A program made the position numbers and the translations under genes. From Halobacillus_A sp043497005 (lineage in GTDB: Bacteria; Bacillota; Bacilli; Bacillales; Halobacillaceae), in the NCBI RefSeq assembly GCF_043497005.1, contig NZ_JBIEKE010000002.1, positions 496,001-560,000 of the forward strand: a stretch of DNA of 64,000 bases, given 5' to 3'. A model generated the notes under the pieces. The model saw only the letters and a list, made by a program, of their open reading frames with translations. It did not search any database and was not told where the DNA came from. Shown one piece after another: positions 33,459 to 42,310 of this stretch; position 1 is the stretch's first letter; every line of letters begins with the position of its first letter.

Positions 33459-34277
33459 ATGAAAGCAGAATGGAAACACTATACAGCGAGAGATTTTTCA
33501 TCTTTACCTTACGTGCATTTTAAAAATGAAACGCTTACAAATAACAGAGCTTTTATTATGATTCACGGGGTGACAGCAGAAGTTGATCACCATGAAGAAA
33601 TGGCTGTAACCTATCAAGCGGGCGGCGATACATTCTTACCGATATTACGAGGTTACGATAATCACCCAAAAGGAGATCTAGATTATATCGGACAGTATGA
33701 CGATGATCTCTTTGATTTTATCCATTTTGTTCGCAAGCAAGGATTTACAGAAATTATACTTGCGGGTCATTCTATGGGATGTGCCAATCTATTAAGGCTC
33801 ATACATAAAAATATACATGCGGCAGATAGTTATGTATTTTTTGCTCCTTACTTTCACCCCAGACTGCCTGTCTATCAAGACGATGCGAATGATCAGTTTA
33901 AGCCAGGTACACATGTGGGTTACAAAGTATACTCCAAAAAAGCTGCACTTCTAAATGTTCTTCAAAAAACGGGGATTAATTGGTGGAATAATCGAACCGT
34001 AGCCATTATTCCGGATGAGTTTAACCGGGAGGCTGATGTTCATTTAACATTTAGACTTCTCATTTCAAGGTTTTTAGAACCACTATCTAATGATAAAATG
34101 CCAGAAAAAATGATCACTTTTGTTGGAGCGGATGATGAAGTGATTGTGCCTTCTAATCTTCAAGACTGGCATGAGAAAATGTTCAAACAAAAAGTTATGA
34201 TTATTCCAGAGGAGGATCACAACCATCTGCTTCACAGTAAAATCGTCCACCAACAATTAGCTGAATTCTTATTATGA
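33459..34277 (+). CDS. Alpha/beta hydrolase
   Basis: 272 residues, serine aminopeptidase/monoacylglycerol-lipase-like. Nucleophile elbow GHSMG at about 106-110 (LAGHSMGCANLLRLI), oxyanion IHGVTAE at about 36, acid in GADDEVIVP and His in EEDHNHLL. Substrate unknown. It starts 1 base after ykqA and is likely co-translated with it, after AAGGGGG. Confidence 0.82.
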   Translation: MKAEWKHYTARDFSSLPYVHFKNETLTNNRAFIMIHGVTAEVDHHEEMAVTYQAGGDTFLPILRGYDNHPKGDLDYIGQYDDDLFDFIHFVRKQGFTEIILAGHSMGCANLLRLIHKNIHAADSYVFFAPYFHPRLPVYQDDANDQFKPGTHVGYKVYSKKAALLNVLQKTGINWWNNRTVAIIPDEFNREADVHLTFRLLISRFLEPLSNDKMPEKMITFVGADDEVIVPSNLQDWHEKMFKQKVMIIPEEDHNHLLHSKIVHQQLAEFLL

Positions 34278-34308
34278 TTTGATTCATTTATGGCTTGAAG
34301 CAGGTTTC

Positions 34309-34317
34309 TGCTATAAT
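34309..34317 (+). promoter_or_regulatory. Extended -10 promoter of dynA
   Basis: TGCTATAAT: a consensus -10 with the TG extension, 42 bases before ATG 34360. No good -35. Confidence 0.6.
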
Positions 34318-34359
34318 ATGTTTCATAACGTAACGTAAATGAAAAAAGGAGAATGGCAG

Positions 34360-37300
34360 ATGTCTGTAATCACCAAAGAAAAGCGTGCCACAGTAATGAA
34401 TCAAATAGTGAATCTTTACCTTAAGATTCAACCCCAACATCCAGATTTGGCTCATAAGATGCTGGATTTAGCTGATAAAGTTTATCGTAATGAAGTGGTC
34501 ATTGGTTTTGCCGGCCATTTTTCTGCGGGTAAATCTTCAATGATTAACTATTTGGCTCGAGAGAATATTTTACCTTCAAGTCCGATTCCAACGAGCGCTA
34601 ATATTGTAAAGCTCTCATCGGGAGCTCCTTATACAACGGTTCACTTTCATGAAGCCCCTCCTAAAAAGTATATAGGTGATATTTCTTTAGAGTTGGTTAA
34701 GGATTTTTGTAAGGATGGAGACTCGATAAAAGAAATTGAAATCAGCCGTCCCGTCTCCTCAATTCCAGAGTATGTAAAAGTATTGGATACGCCGGGGGTT
34801 GATTCTACAAATGATGCAGATCGAGTGGTTACCGAAGCGTCTTTGCATGTAATGGACTTTATGTATTACGTCATGGACTATAATCACGTGCAATCGGAAG
34901 TTAACTTAAACTTTCTAGTGGAAATGCAGAAACGAAATATACCTTTTTCTATCATAATTAATCAAGTGGACAAACATCAAAAAGAAGAACTTACCTTCGA
35001 TAGGTTTTCAAAGAGTGTTCGCGAATCCTTCAGCCTTTGGGGGATTACTCCAGAACATATTTATTATTCGTCTTTAAAGGATACTGATCATCCGTATAGC
35101 GACTTAAAAAGTCTGCAAACCGACTTCTGTGAACGTTTTGAACAAAAAGAAGCAGAAGAACAAGCAGCAGCTCATCTCTATGGTATCGTTAATGAATGCA
35201 TTGAAGTGTACAGAGAGCAGTATGCCGATCAAACTTCCCGAATTGAAGCTGACCTTAATAATTTTCAAAAAGTGATAGAAGAGAAAGGTTTTAACGGATT
35301 AGAAACATTGAAAGACAGACAAGCGAACCGAGTCCCTAAAGCAAAAGATCAATTTGATGATCGCGTGAAGAAGTTTATTTCGAATGCTTATTTAATGCCT
35401 AGTCCAGTGCGAGAAAAAGCTGCCTCTTTTTTAGAATCAGAACAGCCTGGGTTTAAAGTAGGAATGTTATTTGCCAGGAAGAAAACAGAAGAGGAGCGGG
35501 CAGAGAGAAAGCAAGCTTTTTGTGAAGAAGTAGATGCTACTGTAGAAAAAAATTTAATTTGGCCTTTGAAAGATCGATTAAGGGAACTGTTACAACAAGT
35601 AGATATAACAAACGAGCAACTTCTCAAAGAAGCGGAAATGTTAAAGTTAACATATCCTACAGAAGAACGTGTGAAAACCTTAATTGAAGCAGGTGCTTCT
35701 GTAACGGGGGAGTATGTTTTAAGATACACCGATCAATTATCTCAAGATATTCAGAAACATTATCGTGCAGTGATGCAAGAATGGTGGCTGCAAATTGAGA
35801 AAGAGCTGGAGCAGCAAACAAAGCAAGAATCTAACCGCAATTATGAACTGTTACGAGCGATGGGAGAAAAAGATCAGTTAGAAGAAAGCCTTAAGGCTAT
35901 AGAGGCGGATATATCTAACTATCAGCAATCTTTACTTGAGGCGCTGCAGCATCCGGAAGTGACAGAAGAGCAAATGGCTGAGGTTTTTCAAAATTTGAAA
36001 GCAAGAGAAAAAGAGATTATTGAAGTGGATGCTCAAACGATACAAGTACCAAATAAAGAAGTGAAAGTTGATATTGATAAAACTTTTACGAAAGAAAACA
36101 GTAATCAACAGCAGCCTGCTTTGACGAATAACCTAGCTGTGAAAGCAGAATCTGTTCGTACCATCTTAAAAGGTGTGCCTGGATTTGAGTATGTAAGAAG
36201 CCATCTTAAAGAAAAACAACAGCGCTTAAGAGACAGGCAATATACCATTGCGTTATTTGGTGCCTTTAGCGCAGGCAAATCGTCGTTTGCTAATGCGTTA
36301 TTAGGTGAAAAAATCCTGCCTGTATCCCCCAACCCAACGACGGCAACGATTAATAAGATTGCACCGCCTAATGAACAATACGATCACAAGAGTGTGCTAG
36401 TAAAGGTTAAGTCTGAAAAAGAACTCATAGATGATTTAATTCATTCAACAAATGAATCGCTTTCTCCTCAATCAACCCTGGGAGGGGCTTATAACATGAT
36501 CGCTCAATGGGATGAAGGGACGCTTGATCAGCTTTTTCACCAAAAGAAATCTTTCTTACAGGCATTTTTAAAAGGTTATGGAAACATGAAAGACTATATA
36601 GGTGTAGAGATGGAAATCTCATGGGATCAACTGTCTTCTTTTGTATCAGAAGAAGAAACCTCCTGCTTTATTGAATGGGTAGAGATCTATTTTGACTGCG
36701 ACTGGACAAGGAAGGGCGTAACGTTAGTTGATACTCCTGGAGCGGATTCGGTAAATGCAAGACATACCGATGTATCATTTGAATATATAAAGAATGCAGA
36801 TGCTATATTATTTGTCACCTACTTTAATCATCCTTTCTCTAAAGCCGATGAATCTTTCTTAAAACAATTAGGACGAGTTAAAGACGCATTTTCAATGGAT
36901 AAAATGTTCTTTATTATTAATGCGGCGGATCTTGCCAGTTCCAACGAAGAGATAAGACAAGTAGAAGATTATGTGGTTAATCAACTTCAATCGTTCGAAA
37001 TAAGAAAACCACGATTGTATTCTTTATCCAGTTTGTACGGATTAAAGGACAAACTGGAAGGAGATAGGGGGAACCGTTCCGGTCTCGCGTCATTTGAAGA
37101 AAGATTTGAGAAATTCTTAACGCATGAATTAACCGAAGTACTGCAGCATTCCATTCAAAACGACATGGAGTTTGCGGCGACTTCCCTAAAAACTTATATC
37201 GATAATGCTTCATTAAATGAGCAGCAAAAAGCAGAGCACCTAAAGAGACTTAAAGAAGATAAGCACACTGTGTTTAGCATATTTAATGATCGGTCTACGA

Positions 37301-37989
37301 ACCGGGCAATTGATCAGATTCAGCAAAAAGTAGAAAAACAAATATTTTATGCGCATGAGCGTATGATGCTTAACTTTAATGAATATTTTAAAAATCATAT
37401 TAACCCTTCCATCGTAAATGGGTCGAACCAACAGGCGAAAAGCCAATTAGAAGCATCGATAAAACCCTTGCTTCACGAAGTTCAGTTTGAAATGAATCAA
37501 GAGCTGAGAGCAATAGCTGTGCGTATGGAATCTTTTATTTTACAATTGGTAAATCGTTATCGTGAAGAACTTCAGACAGAATTAAATAAAATTGAACCCT
37601 CTTTAGCTTTAGAAAATAAAGAATGGGCTCTTGCCGGTTCAGAAGTCATGATGTTTAAGGAGGAAATACCTGTACCTTTGGCAGCATTTAATTCAAGTTT
37701 GAAAATGTTTAAAGGTACAAAAACTTTCTTTGAGGGAAATGACAAAGAGAAGATGAAGGAAGAAATGATTTCTATTATTAACGAACCAATACGTCAATCA
37801 ATGATGAATAATAAGGATCGTTTTGCTGTTCATTTTCATAATCAGTTTAAAAAACAATTACAGGAAGTCAATAAGGAATGGGAAGAAGAAATCAAACAGT
37901 ATTATGATAGTAAAATGTTCAGCTTAAAAGAGGAAGTCAATAGTGATGAGCTCAAAGAACGGTTATCTCAAATTGAAAAATGCATATAA
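34360..37989 (+). CDS. dynA: Bacterial dynamin-like protein DynA (two GTPase modules)
   Basis: 1209 residues, a head-to-tail fusion of two dynamin units as in B. subtilis DynA. Module 1: P-loop GHFSAGKSS (52-60), DTPGVDST, NQVDK. Module 2: P-loop GAFSAGKSS (634-642), DTPGADSV and NAADL. Long helical stalks follow each GTPase. DynA tethers and fuses membranes and helps repair phage- or antibiotic-damaged membranes. ATG 34360 follows AAAAGGAG; ATG 34339 lies upstream of it. Here it is away from bpsAB, next to which it lies in B. subtilis. Confidence 0.93.
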   Translation: MSVITKEKRATVMNQIVNLYLKIQPQHPDLAHKMLDLADKVYRNEVVIGFAGHFSAGKSSMINYLARENILPSSPIPTSANIVKLSSGAPYTTVHFHEAPPKKYIGDISLELVKDFCKDGDSIKEIEISRPVSSIPEYVKVLDTPGVDSTNDADRVVTEASLHVMDFMYYVMDYNHVQSEVNLNFLVEMQKRNIPFSIIINQVDKHQKEELTFDRFSKSVRESFSLWGITPEHIYYSSLKDTDHPYSDLKSLQTDFCERFEQKEAEEQAAAHLYGIVNECIEVYREQYADQTSRIEADLNNFQKVIEEKGFNGLETLKDRQANRVPKAKDQFDDRVKKFISNAYLMPSPVREKAASFLESEQPGFKVGMLFARKKTEEERAERKQAFCEEVDATVEKNLIWPLKDRLRELLQQVDITNEQLLKEAEMLKLTYPTEERVKTLIEAGASVTGEYVLRYTDQLSQDIQKHYRAVMQEWWLQIEKELEQQTKQESNRNYELLRAMGEKDQLEESLKAIEADISNYQQSLLEALQHPEVTEEQMAEVFQNLKAREKEIIEVDAQTIQVPNKEVKVDIDKTFTKENSNQQQPALTNNLAVKAESVRTILKGVPGFEYVRSHLKEKQQRLRDRQYTIALFGAFSAGKSSFANALLGEKILPVSPNPTTATINKIAPPNEQYDHKSVLVKVKSEKELIDDLIHSTNESLSPQSTLGGAYNMIAQWDEGTLDQLFHQKKSFLQAFLKGYGNMKDYIGVEMEISWDQLSSFVSEEETSCFIEWVEIYFDCDWTRKGVTLVDTPGADSVNARHTDVSFEYIKNADAILFVTYFNHPFSKADESFLKQLGRVKDAFSMDKMFFIINAADLASSNEEIRQVEDYVVNQLQSFEIRKPRLYSLSSLYGLKDKLEGDRGNRSGLASFEERFEKFLTHELTEVLQHSIQNDMEFAATSLKTYIDNASLNEQQKAEHLKRLKEDKHTVFSIFNDRSTNRAIDQIQQKVEKQIFYAHERMMLNFNEYFKNHINPSIVNGSNQQAKSQLEASIKPLLHEVQFEMNQELRAIAVRMESFILQLVNRYREELQTELNKIEPSLALENKEWALAGSEVMMFKEEIPVPLAAFNSSLKMFKGTKTFFEGNDKEKMKEEMISIINEPIRQSMMNNKDRFAVHFHNQFKKQLQEVNKEWEEEIKQYYDSKMFSLKEEVNSDELKERLSQIEKCI

Positions 37990-38020
37990 AAACAAGATGG
38001 AACAATACTGAATAAAGCAT

Positions 38021-38064
38021 AAAATAATCCGAACGATTCTGGAGGAATCAGTTCGGATTATTTT
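38021..38064 (+). terminator. Terminator of dynA, copy 2 of a repeated stem
   Basis: AAAATAATCCGAAC-GATTC / GAATC-a-GTTCGGATTATTTT. The same stem sequence as the terminator at 1290-1331. After it, 38065-38229 has no gene; it contains a GC-richer patch (CCGCTTTTCCTGCAGGAG at about 38104-38121) that looks like a decayed intergenic repeat. Confidence 0.85.
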
Positions 38065-38229
38065 ATGTTAGTGAGATTCCATACCATGGCTTTGTCAAAT
38101 ACTCCGCTTTTCCTGCAGGAGCCTCGACTCGTGCTATTTCTACAAGAGGCATCGCATTTTAACTACGCTCATAATCTGCGTTTATAAGACGTTCGCTTTC
38201 TGAGATCTCTGCTTTACTCTTTTATTTCT

Positions 38230-38931
38230 TTAAATTAATACCTCTACGTCGGCTTCTTCACGAAGTTCATCAATTAATTGTGTTACTTGTTCGTTTTCTT
38301 TTTGTGTAATTAATTGTTGTTCAATTTGATCTTTTACTTCATCATAGCTGGGTGCTTCTTCACCTTGCTGTTCACTCATTGCGTCATATTGTTCTTCTAT
38401 TTCTTCTTCAGAGACTTCAGCTTCGTCTATGTTTTCCTCTACATACTTGTTAATAAGCAGGCTGCGTTTTAATTCTTCACGCACGGTTTCTTCATCTAAA
38501 TCGTTTTGTTCGTAAGCTTCGTCTCGAGCTTCTTCACTTTCAAATTGAGAAGTAAATTCTTCATAGCGCTCATCTACTTCTTCTTCGGAAACTTCATGAC
38601 CTTCGTTTTCTGCTTCTTGTTGAAGGAGTTCCATGCCAATCATTTCATCGACTACGCTCTGTTCGATTTGATCCTGCTGACCCTCTGTATCCATACCCAT
38701 TTGTTCATATTGCTGCTGGGCGTTAGCAAGCTGCTGCTCAAAATCTTCACGAGATAACTCTTCTCCATTGACTGTGGCAACCGGGCCGTCTTCGCTGTTC
38801 TTTTCAGAGGATTCTTTCGTTTGTTTTTCTTCTTTATTATTATCATTTTCAGCATTATCATCTCCAGAGCAGGCTGCTAAACCAACTAAGGTAAATAGAG
38901 ATAGTAATGCAATTAATAAATTTTTTTTCAT
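38230..38931 (-). CDS. SurA/PrsA-like lipoprotein chaperone
   Basis: 233 residues. The lipoprotein signal peptide ends in LVGLAAC with the lipidated Cys21. After an acidic linker, a SurA N-terminal type domain follows (ATVNGEELSREDFEQQLANAQ, residues about 50-70; VVDEMIGMELLQQEAE; SEEEVDERYEEFTSQFE). No parvulin isomerase domain is present. The mature chain is very rich in Glu and Asp, as in exported proteins of halophiles. ATG 38931 follows AAAGGAGAG. Probably an extracytoplasmic folding helper. Confidence 0.83.
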   Translation of the reverse strand: MKKNLLIALLSLFTLVGLAACSGDDNAENDNNKEEKQTKESSEKNSEDGPVATVNGEELSREDFEQQLANAQQQYEQMGMDTEGQQDQIEQSVVDEMIGMELLQQEAENEGHEVSEEEVDERYEEFTSQFESEEARDEAYEQNDLDEETVREELKRSLLINKYVEENIDEAEVSEEEIEEQYDAMSEQQGEEAPSYDEVKDQIEQQLITQKENEQVTQLIDELREEADVEVLI

Positions 38932-39059
38932 TATAAGATCTCTCCTTTTTCTTATTAAAGCATATACGGAGTGTAGCACAAGACGCAAATTGAAGTAAAA
39001 TTGTATGGTCATAATACCACATACAATACATAAAATGTTCATACAGGGAGGGGATCATA

Positions 39060-39551
39060 TTGGAACCGATACTTTACCATACAAGAAATATGTACGGGGA
39101 TCGTGCAGCAGCAAACTTCCGCAGCAGCCCGCTAGCTCCGGAATTAAAAGGAACAGTTGACTTTATACAACAGCCGTATGGGGTGGAAGTAATTGTACAA
39201 GTTGAAGGACTTCCAATGTTTGAAGTGAAAAACGGCACACAAATCGGACCGCACGGATTTCATATTCATAATAAAGGTATATGTGAGATAGGGAATGGAG
39301 AAAAACCGTTCGATTCTGCCGGTGAACATTGGAACCCTGATGATCAGCCTCACGGGAACCATGCCGGCGATTTTCCAGTTTTGTTCTCAAATCATGGAAG
39401 AGCAAGAATGATCTTTTTTTCAGATCGTTTTCAAGTGAATGATATTATTGGAAAATCGATCATTATTCATCAAGGCCCTGATGATTATCAATCACAGCCT
39501 AGCGGTAAATCTGGTCTTCGAATCGCTTGCGGAGTGATTGAGAAAATATAA
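39060..39551 (+). CDS. Cu/Zn superoxide dismutase family protein without signal peptide
   Basis: 163 residues. Candidate copper ligands H68 and H70 (GFHIH), bridging H90 (GEHWNP) and H137 (IIHQGPDD); zinc-side H98, H101 and D104 (HGNHAGDFP); cysteines C74 and C157 for the usual disulfide. The zinc loop is about six residues shorter than usual between the two histidines. There is no signal peptide or lipobox, unlike B. subtilis YojM, so it would be cytosolic as written. TTG 39060 follows GGGAGGGG. Activity is inferred. Confidence 0.82.
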   Translation: MEPILYHTRNMYGDRAAANFRSSPLAPELKGTVDFIQQPYGVEVIVQVEGLPMFEVKNGTQIGPHGFHIHNKGICEIGNGEKPFDSAGEHWNPDDQPHGNHAGDFPVLFSNHGRARMIFFSDRFQVNDIIGKSIIIHQGPDDYQSQPSGKSGLRIACGVIEKI

Positions 39552-39601
39552 GATTATACGCTAAGGCTCCTTAGCGTATAAAAAATAAATGTAATCATAA
39601 C

Positions 39602-39630
39602 TTGACGACTGGGTGGAAATCATGTATAGT
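39602..39630 (+). promoter_or_regulatory. Promoter of the cold-shock gene
   Basis: TTGACG (39602-39607), 17-base spacer, TATAGT (39625-39630). It starts a leader of about 150 bases. Confidence 0.75.
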
Positions 39631-39640
39631 AATAAATGTA

Positions 39641-39720
39641 TATAAAAAGGGCACCAATTCATGATTAACTCCTAAATCACTTATTATAAAGAGTTATCAA
39701 TTTCATTGGTACTTTTTATA
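39641..39720 (+). promoter_or_regulatory. Structured 5' leader of the cold-shock gene
   Basis: Nested inverted repeats: TATAAAAAG...ACCAAT (39641-39658) with ATTGGT-a-CTTTTTATA (39705-39720), and inside them AACTC / GAGTT. The leader would fold into one long interrupted stem covering the first half of the RNA. Cold-shock genes in E. coli and Bacillus use such leaders as temperature-sensitive RNA switches. Confidence 0.55.
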
Positions 39721-39787
39721 ATATGTGATTTTTTTCATCCACATGGAACACATATTAATTTTTAGAAATATTGGAGGACCCATTTTT

Positions 39788-39988
39788 ATGAAAACTGGTA
39801 CAGTAAAATGGTTTAACGCTGAAAAAGGATTTGGATTTATTGAAGTTGAAGGTGGAGACGATGTATTCGTACACTTCAGCGCAATTCAAGAAGAAGGATT
39901 CAAATCTCTTGAAGAAGGTCAAAGCGTAGAATTCGAAATTACAGAAGGCGACCGCGGACCACAAGCTGCTAATGTAACTAAACTATAA
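39788..39988 (+). CDS. Cold shock protein, CspA/CspB family
   Basis: 66 residues, single OB-fold. RNA-binding motifs KGFGFI (13-18) and VFVHF (26-30) are intact. It melts RNA structure in the cold. ATG 39788 follows TTGGAGG. The long folded leader and the cold-inducible ydjO gene directly downstream support cold regulation. Confidence 0.96.
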   Translation: MKTGTVKWFNAEKGFGFIEVEGGDDVFVHFSAIQEEGFKSLEEGQSVEFEITEGDRGPQAANVTKL

Positions 39989-39993
39989 GTACG

Positions 39994-40028
39994 AAAAGAG
40001 ACTGACTTAAGGCTAGTCAGTCTCTTTT
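39994..40028 (+). terminator. Terminator of the csp gene
   Basis: Arms AAAAGAGACTGACT / AGTCAGTCTCTTTT. Some read-through into ydjO is possible, as no clear separate ydjO promoter is seen. Confidence 0.9.
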
Positions 40029-40063
40029 ACATATTGGACATGTCCAAAGGAGGTTTCAACGTA

Positions 40064-40273
40064 ATGGCATTCGGTAAAAAGAACCAGGATGAGATTGTAG
40101 AGGAAGAAACAAAAATTTGGGTATGTACGTCAGAAGATTGCAATTGCTGGATGAGAGATAATTTCAGAACAGAAGAAAAAGCGATTTGTCCGATGTGCTC
40201 GAGTGAGATGAAAGAAGAAAGCAAAGTTCTTCAAGTCGTTAATAATAACAGCTTATATTATAAAGAAAAGTAA
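40064..40273 (+). CDS. ydjO: Cold-inducible protein YdjO family
   Basis: 69 residues, zinc-ribbon-like: WVCTSEDCNCWMRDNF (C21, C26, C28) and ICPMCSSEM (C42, C45). This matches YdjO, a small cold-induced protein of B. subtilis of unknown function. ATG 40064 follows AAAGGAGG; an upstream in-frame ATG at 40034 is before that site. Placed right after csp. Confidence 0.88.
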   Translation: MAFGKKNQDEIVEEETKIWVCTSEDCNCWMRDNFRTEEKAICPMCSSEMKEESKVLQVVNNNSLYYKEK

Positions 40274-40298
40274 AAGAACCCTTAGAAAGGGTTCTTTT
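40272..40298 (+). terminator. Terminator of ydjO
   Basis: Arms AAAAGAACCCTT / AAGGGTTCTTTT, with the stop codon at its base. Confidence 0.9.
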
Positions 40299-40397
40299 TT
40301 ACGCTTGATTTGGGAATTATAATATAAAAGCCTATCCGATGGTAGTAATGAATGATATAATTCTAATGTTATACACTTAGGTACGGGAGGATTTTAA

Positions 40398-42014
40398 ATG
40401 TTAAATGTACAAAACGTAAGTCTTCGTTTCGGAGATCAAAAATTATTCGAAGACGTTAATATAAAATTTACACCAGGTAATTGCTACGGTCTTATTGGAG
40501 CAAATGGTGCCGGCAAATCAACTTTTCTAAAAATTCTAAGCGGTGAAATTGAAGCCCAAACGGGAGAAGTATCATTAAAGAAAGATCAAAGACTTGCTGT
40601 CCTTAAGCAGAACCATTTTGAATACGATGAGTACCAGGTACTTCAAACTGTAATTATGGGTCATGAAAGACTTTATGAAGTCATGCAGGAAAAAGATGCT
40701 ATTTATATGAAGGGTGATTTCACGGAAGAAGATGGTATGCGTGCTGCTGAACTTGAAGGTGAATTTGCGGAGATGAACGGCTGGGAAGCAGAATCTGAAG
40801 CTGCACGATTGTTAACTGGATTAGGTATTTCTGAAAATTTACATGATAAAACGGTTAATGAATTAAGTGGGGCTGAAAAAGTAAAAGTGTTACTTGCCCA
40901 AGCTTTATTTGGAAACCCAGATGTTCTGCTGCTTGATGAGCCTACAAACCACCTTGACATCAATGCCATCCAATGGCTTGAAGACTTTTTAATTGATTTT
41001 GAGAATACCGTAATTGTTGTTTCGCACGATAGACACTTCTTAAATAACGTATGTACGCATATTGCAGATTTAGACTTTGGTAAAATTCAAGTATATGTAG
41101 GGAACTATGACTTTTGGTACGAATCCAGCCAACTAGCACAAAAAATGGCGGAAGAACAAAATAAGAAAAAAGAAGAAAAAATAAAAGATTTAAAAGAGTT
41201 TGTTGCACGATTTAGTGCAAACGCATCGAAATCTAAGCAAGCCACCTCTCGTAAAAAACTTTTAGAGAAGATCACCCTTGACGATATCCAGCCGTCGTCT
41301 CGTAAATACCCTTATATTGCATTTAAAGCCGATCGGGAAATCGGGAACGACTTACTCATGGTTAAGAACCTTTCAAAAACTGTGGATGGGGTTAAGGTAT
41401 TAGATAATGTAAGCTTTACATTGAATAAGGATGATAAAGTAGCTCTCGTCGGAAGTAATGAGGTAGCGAAGACTACATTATTTCAAATTCTAATGGGTGA
41501 AATGGAGCCTGACGAAGGATCTTACAAATGGGGAGTTACAACGTCTCAAAGCTATTTTCCAAAAGATAATTCCGCCTATTTCAGCCGTTCAGATATTAAT
41601 CTGGTAGAATGGTTAAGACAATATTCGCCTGAAGATGAAACTGAAACGTTCTTAAGAAGCTTTCTAGGCCGTATGTTATTTTCAGGGGAAGAAGCATTAA
41701 AAAAACCTGATGTATTATCAGGAGGAGAGAAAGTACGTTGTATGCTTTCTAAAATGATGCTTTCTGGTGCAAATGTTCTTCTTTTAGATGAACCTACGAA
41801 CCACCTGGATCTAGAGTCTATTACTTCATTAAACAAAGGGTTAATTAATTTCAAGGGATCTATTATTTTTGCTTCCCACGACCATGAATTTATTCAGACA
41901 GTTGCTAATCGAATTATTGAAATTACACCAAATGGCAATATTATGGATAAGGAAATGTCGTATGATGAGTTTTTACAAGACCCTGAAGTACAAAAACAAA
42001 TTGCATCAATGTAA
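40398..42014 (+). CDS. ykpA: ABC-F family ATPase (YkpA-like)
   Basis: 538 residues, two ABC domains without membrane helices. Domain 1: Walker A GANGAGK (34-40), signature LSGAEK, Walker B VLLLDEPTNH. Domain 2: Walker A reads GSNEVAKTT (352-360), where the usual G before K is A; signature LSGGEK and LLLDEPTNH are intact. ABC-F proteins act on the ribosome. Length and the K-TT variant fit the YkpA/YbiT-type branch as recalled. ATG 40398 follows ACGGGAGG. Confidence 0.9.
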   Translation: MLNVQNVSLRFGDQKLFEDVNIKFTPGNCYGLIGANGAGKSTFLKILSGEIEAQTGEVSLKKDQRLAVLKQNHFEYDEYQVLQTVIMGHERLYEVMQEKDAIYMKGDFTEEDGMRAAELEGEFAEMNGWEAESEAARLLTGLGISENLHDKTVNELSGAEKVKVLLAQALFGNPDVLLLDEPTNHLDINAIQWLEDFLIDFENTVIVVSHDRHFLNNVCTHIADLDFGKIQVYVGNYDFWYESSQLAQKMAEEQNKKKEEKIKDLKEFVARFSANASKSKQATSRKKLLEKITLDDIQPSSRKYPYIAFKADREIGNDLLMVKNLSKTVDGVKVLDNVSFTLNKDDKVALVGSNEVAKTTLFQILMGEMEPDEGSYKWGVTTSQSYFPKDNSAYFSRSDINLVEWLRQYSPEDETETFLRSFLGRMLFSGEEALKKPDVLSGGEKVRCMLSKMMLSGANVLLLDEPTNHLDLESITSLNKGLINFKGSIIFASHDHEFIQTVANRIIEITPNGNIMDKEMSYDEFLQDPEVQKQIASM

Positions 42015-42016
42015 AG

Positions 42017-42051
42017 AAAGCTGACTCCAAATAAAATGGAGTCAGCTTTTT
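42017..42051 (+). terminator. Terminator of the ABC-F gene
   Basis: Arms AAAGCTGACTCCA / TGGAGTCAGCTTT, then a T run. The following 42052-42310 is AT-rich promoter and leader of the next gene, with no other gene seen. Confidence 0.92.
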
Positions 42052-42310
42052 TCATTTATAAACAAGATTATTTAAAAATTCCTATTGCAATTTACATTAC
42101 AGTAAGCATGAAACGACAAATCATTCAAAAATAATGGAAAATTATGTAGACAGATAAGTATTTTTACCTATTTTGTAAACTTAATGCAAAATAAGCGTCA
42201 TAGTTGAAAAGAAACTGTTAGCTGTTTGTTCTTAAATTTTATTGAGAATCTGTTAATCTTGTAATTGTGGTTAATTCAAACACATCAATTTTCGAGGAGG
42301 ACTTTACAAA

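Noticed and set aside
38095..38145. Decayed intergenic repeat with CCGCTTTTCCTGCAGGAG
   Set aside because: It recalls common Bacillaceae intergenic repeats, and 9357-9395 is vaguely similar, but no clear second copy is in the window.
42180..42300. WalR-type direct repeats before the LysM-3D gene
   Set aside because: TGT-type repeats are present (for example TGTTAG-N5-TGTTCT) but none fits TGTWAH-N5-TGTWAH well enough.
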